The notes beneath the pieces were generated by a model. The model ran no database searches. It was given only the letters and a program-made list of their open reading frames with translations, and was not told the DNA's origin. Of a stretch of 7,850 nucleotides of DNA, positions 6,157 through 7,850 are shown one piece after another; the stretch's first letter is position 1, and each line of letters begins with the position of its first letter. The stretch comes from Candidatus Methanophagales archaeon (GTDB lineage Archaea > Halobacteriota > Syntropharchaeia > Alkanophagales > Methanospirareceae). Both the position numbers and the translations under genes were made by a program. Location of the stretch: contig JAGGZZ010000166.1 of NCBI GenBank assembly GCA_021161765.1, positions 1 to 7,850 on the forward strand, written 5' to 3'.

Positions 6157-7194
6157 ATGAAGATTGCGGTGATGACATCCTGGAATGACGAAACGGGTGC
6201 TGCGGTGCATGCAAAGGCACTGGTGAACGCGTGGCTGGAGTTGGGGCATAAAGTGACTGTATTCAGTTTTCTCCGGGAGGAGTCCGGGGAAGATAAATTT
6301 ACAGGTAAAGACGAGCGTTATGTGATAAGATGCTATGGGAAAAACTCCCTGGACCCAAGACCCATTCTCACATCCGGGTTTGACATCTTTGTAGTAGAGG
6401 ACTTAAGGGCTCTTCCCGTAGAACAACTCGCCAGGATATTCCCGATGATTAAAGAGCGAGCACGAACGGTTCATATCGTTCACGAAAATAAGTTACCGAA
6501 GGAAGCGTGGTTTTATCAGCTTCTCTGGGATAAAGTGGTTTACTTCGATGAGCGGCAAGAGTTCCTGCGCGATGTTTATCCCGATGCGGACTACATTCCA
6601 TTTCCTTGTTTCCCTATAAGGCGTGGGGACAAGTATGAAAGCAGAAAAAGGCTTGGTTTACCTATGGATAAGAAAATAATCTTCACTTTCTGCCAGAGGG
6701 AATATCGTCCATACCTGAGATACTTGTGTGAAGAGTTGAAGTCCGAAGCGATTTTATTATTTGTGATTTATCCAGGCTACGAGATGCTTGAGAAGGAGTT
6801 GGCACCGCCATGGATGATTGTTCGTGCAGAAGGGGCTCTATCTGATGAGCGGTTTGACGAGTATCTATTTGCTTCGGATGCGGTTATCTTCCATAAATAC
6901 CATGTCAGATACCCCCGGCTTGTCTCCGCTACAATCTTTCAGGCGATAGGTGCAGGCTGCCCAATCTTTATACCACAGCAATCCGAGTACTTTCAGCCAT
7001 TGCAGGATGAAGTGATTTATTATAGCGATACGGAGGACATGTGCCGGAAATTGGTTGCCTTTTGTGAAGATGAGCGGATAGCGAAGCGCGTTATAGAAGC
7101 GGAAGAGGTGTACGCACATATAAAGTCTGCGAAGAAGATAGCGGAGATATACATAGACGTTTTTACCGAGGTATTGAAGGGGAGGGGGTTGTAA
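6157..7194 (+). CDS. Divergent GT-B glycosyltransferase (family-4-like)
   Basis: A 345-residue soluble protein. The N-terminus (MKIAVMTSWNDETGAAVHAK, then ALVNAWLELGHKVTVFSF) has the strand, glycine loop and helix of a GT4-type acceptor domain. The C-terminal half has Rossmann-like features: KKIIFTFCQ at 172-180, ILLFVIYPG at 199-207, IVRAEGALSDERFDEYLFASDAVIF at 221-245, and a donor-site region RLVSATIFQAIGAGCPIFI at 254-272. That region lines up with RSVSGAIHLAIGAKKPVIA of the neighbouring transferase and likewise lacks the E-x7-E glutamates. Start choice is firm: GAGGAGGT ends 6 bases before the ATG. The stop is 4 bases before the start of the GH130 gene, so the two form an operon. The enzyme probably builds the glycoside that the GH130 enzyme trims or recycles. 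Substrates are unknown, and overall similarity to classical GT4 is weak enough that a non-catalytic partner role cannot be excluded. Confidence 0.82.
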   Translation: MKIAVMTSWNDETGAAVHAKALVNAWLELGHKVTVFSFLREESGEDKFTGKDERYVIRCYGKNSLDPRPILTSGFDIFVVEDLRALPVEQLARIFPMIKERARTVHIVHENKLPKEAWFYQLLWDKVVYFDERQEFLRDVYPDADYIPFPCFPIRRGDKYESRKRLGLPMDKKIIFTFCQREYRPYLRYLCEELKSEAILLFVIYPGYEMLEKELAPPWMIVRAEGALSDERFDEYLFASDAVIFHKYHVRYPRLVSATIFQAIGAGCPIFIPQQSEYFQPLQDEVIYYSDTEDMCRKLVAFCEDERIAKRVIEAEEVYAHIKSAKKIAEIYIDVFTEVLKGRGL

Positions 7195-7198
7195 TTGG

Positions 7199-7850
7199 AT
7201 GAAGCTGAAGCGTTACGAAGGCAACCCGATATTGAAGCCCAAGCCAGAGAATGACTGGGAATCAAAAAATGTTTTTAATCCTGCGGTTGTTTATGATAAG
7301 GGTTTATTTCACCTCCTTTACCGGGGTATGGGGCGGGATGGTGTTTCGCGAATCGGGTATGCGGTAAGTATAGATGGCTTCAACTTCCTTCGCTTTGACA
7401 AACCTGTTATCTCTCCGAAACGGATACTGGAACCACGGGGGTGTGAAGACCCGCGGGTCGTAAAGCTCGGGAATAGTTATTATATGACTTATACTGCTTA
7501 TTCTGAGAGGGGAGTACGGGTCGGTTTAGCCACCACAGATAACTTTATACAATGGGAAAGATACGAGATAGAATGGGCGGAGAGGGATGACAAAGATGCC
7601 GTCCTCTTCCCTGAGAAGATTGATGGCAAGTATATGATACTCCATAGACCAATGCATAAAGAGCCCATGGGCATCTGGATTAGTTACACTGATAACTTTG
7701 TTGATTGGTATGGGGAGCGAGAAATTATGGCACCGGCAGAAAGAGGGAATTGGGATAGTGTGAAGATTGGCGCGGGTGCACCACCAATAAAGACGGAGAA
7801 GGGGTGGTTGCTGATATATCATGGCGTTGACGAGGATAAGGTATATAGAC
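7199..7850 (+). CDS. GH130-family glycoside phosphorylase/glycosidase (3' partial)
   Basis: The ATG at 7199 opens a frame that runs off the window; 217 residues of an expected 300-350 are visible. It is a five-bladed beta-propeller enzyme of the GH130 type. Landmarks in order are RYEGNPIL (5-12), FNPAVVYDKGLFHLLYRG (26-43), SRIGYAVSIDGFNF (50-63), CEDPRV (82-87) carrying the conserved acidic EDPR motif, DKDAVLFPEKIDGKYMILHRP (131-151), and KIGAGAPPIKTEKGWLLIYHGV (189-210). The family contains beta-mannoside phosphorylases, which release mannose-1-phosphate, and also beta-1,2-mannosidases. Phosphorylases bind phosphate with basic residues. Arg150, Lys189 and His208 sit in motifs where such residues are expected, which favours a phosphorylase. 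It follows the glycosyltransferase stop by 4 bases, with GGGAGGGGG 13 bases ahead of the start. No signal peptide is visible, so it should be cytoplasmic. Linkage and sugar are inferred from the family only. Confidence 0.88.
   Translation, partial: MKLKRYEGNPILKPKPENDWESKNVFNPAVVYDKGLFHLLYRGMGRDGVSRIGYAVSIDGFNFLRFDKPVISPKRILEPRGCEDPRVVKLGNSYYMTYTAYSERGVRVGLATTDNFIQWERYEIEWAERDDKDAVLFPEKIDGKYMILHRPMHKEPMGIWISYTDNFVDWYGEREIMAPAERGNWDSVKIGAGAPPIKTEKGWLLIYHGVDEDKVYR

Overview
The window looks archaeal, probably a euryarchaeon of the anaerobic methane/alkane-oxidising or Archaeoglobus-like kind. This is an inference from AT-rich TATA-type promoters about 25 bp ahead of expected transcript starts, strong GGAGG ribosome sites, moderate GC, and the pairing of divergent family-4-like glycosyltransferases with a GH130 enzyme. 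No RNA gene, CRISPR array, insertion sequence or integrase is visible.

Left half (1-3807): three paralogous subunits of the NuoL/NuoM/NuoN-MrpA/MrpD family of proton- or sodium-translocating membrane proteins. The first is only a C-terminal end on the + strand. The other two form a minus-strand operon with a 4-base ATGA overlap and converge on the first. The 132-bp gap between them holds an 8-bp and a 7-bp tandem repeat and an imperfect hairpin. The two complete subunits keep the buried glutamate and lysines of the ion channel. The minus operon has a clear TATA-type promoter near 3924-3944, and its first large gene starts at a TTG that overlaps the stop of a 21-codon charged reading frame.

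Middle (4016-4915): a decayed stretch. A minus-strand CBS protein stops just where its second CBS domain should begin. Divergent from it is the wreck of a glycosyltransferase N-terminus, with an in-frame TGA where Trp is expected. It runs directly, in another frame, into a fragment resembling the N-terminal part of a GH130 glycosidase.

Right half (4916-7850): three + strand genes. These are a 375-residue GT-B glycosyltransferase, a 345-residue more divergent GT-B glycosyltransferase, and a GH130-family glycoside phosphorylase/glycosidase that runs off the end 4 bp behind the second. Together they suggest making and remodelling of a (probably mannose-containing) glycoside. The wreck at 4423-4828 appears to be a second, dead copy of the same glycosyltransferase/GH130 theme.
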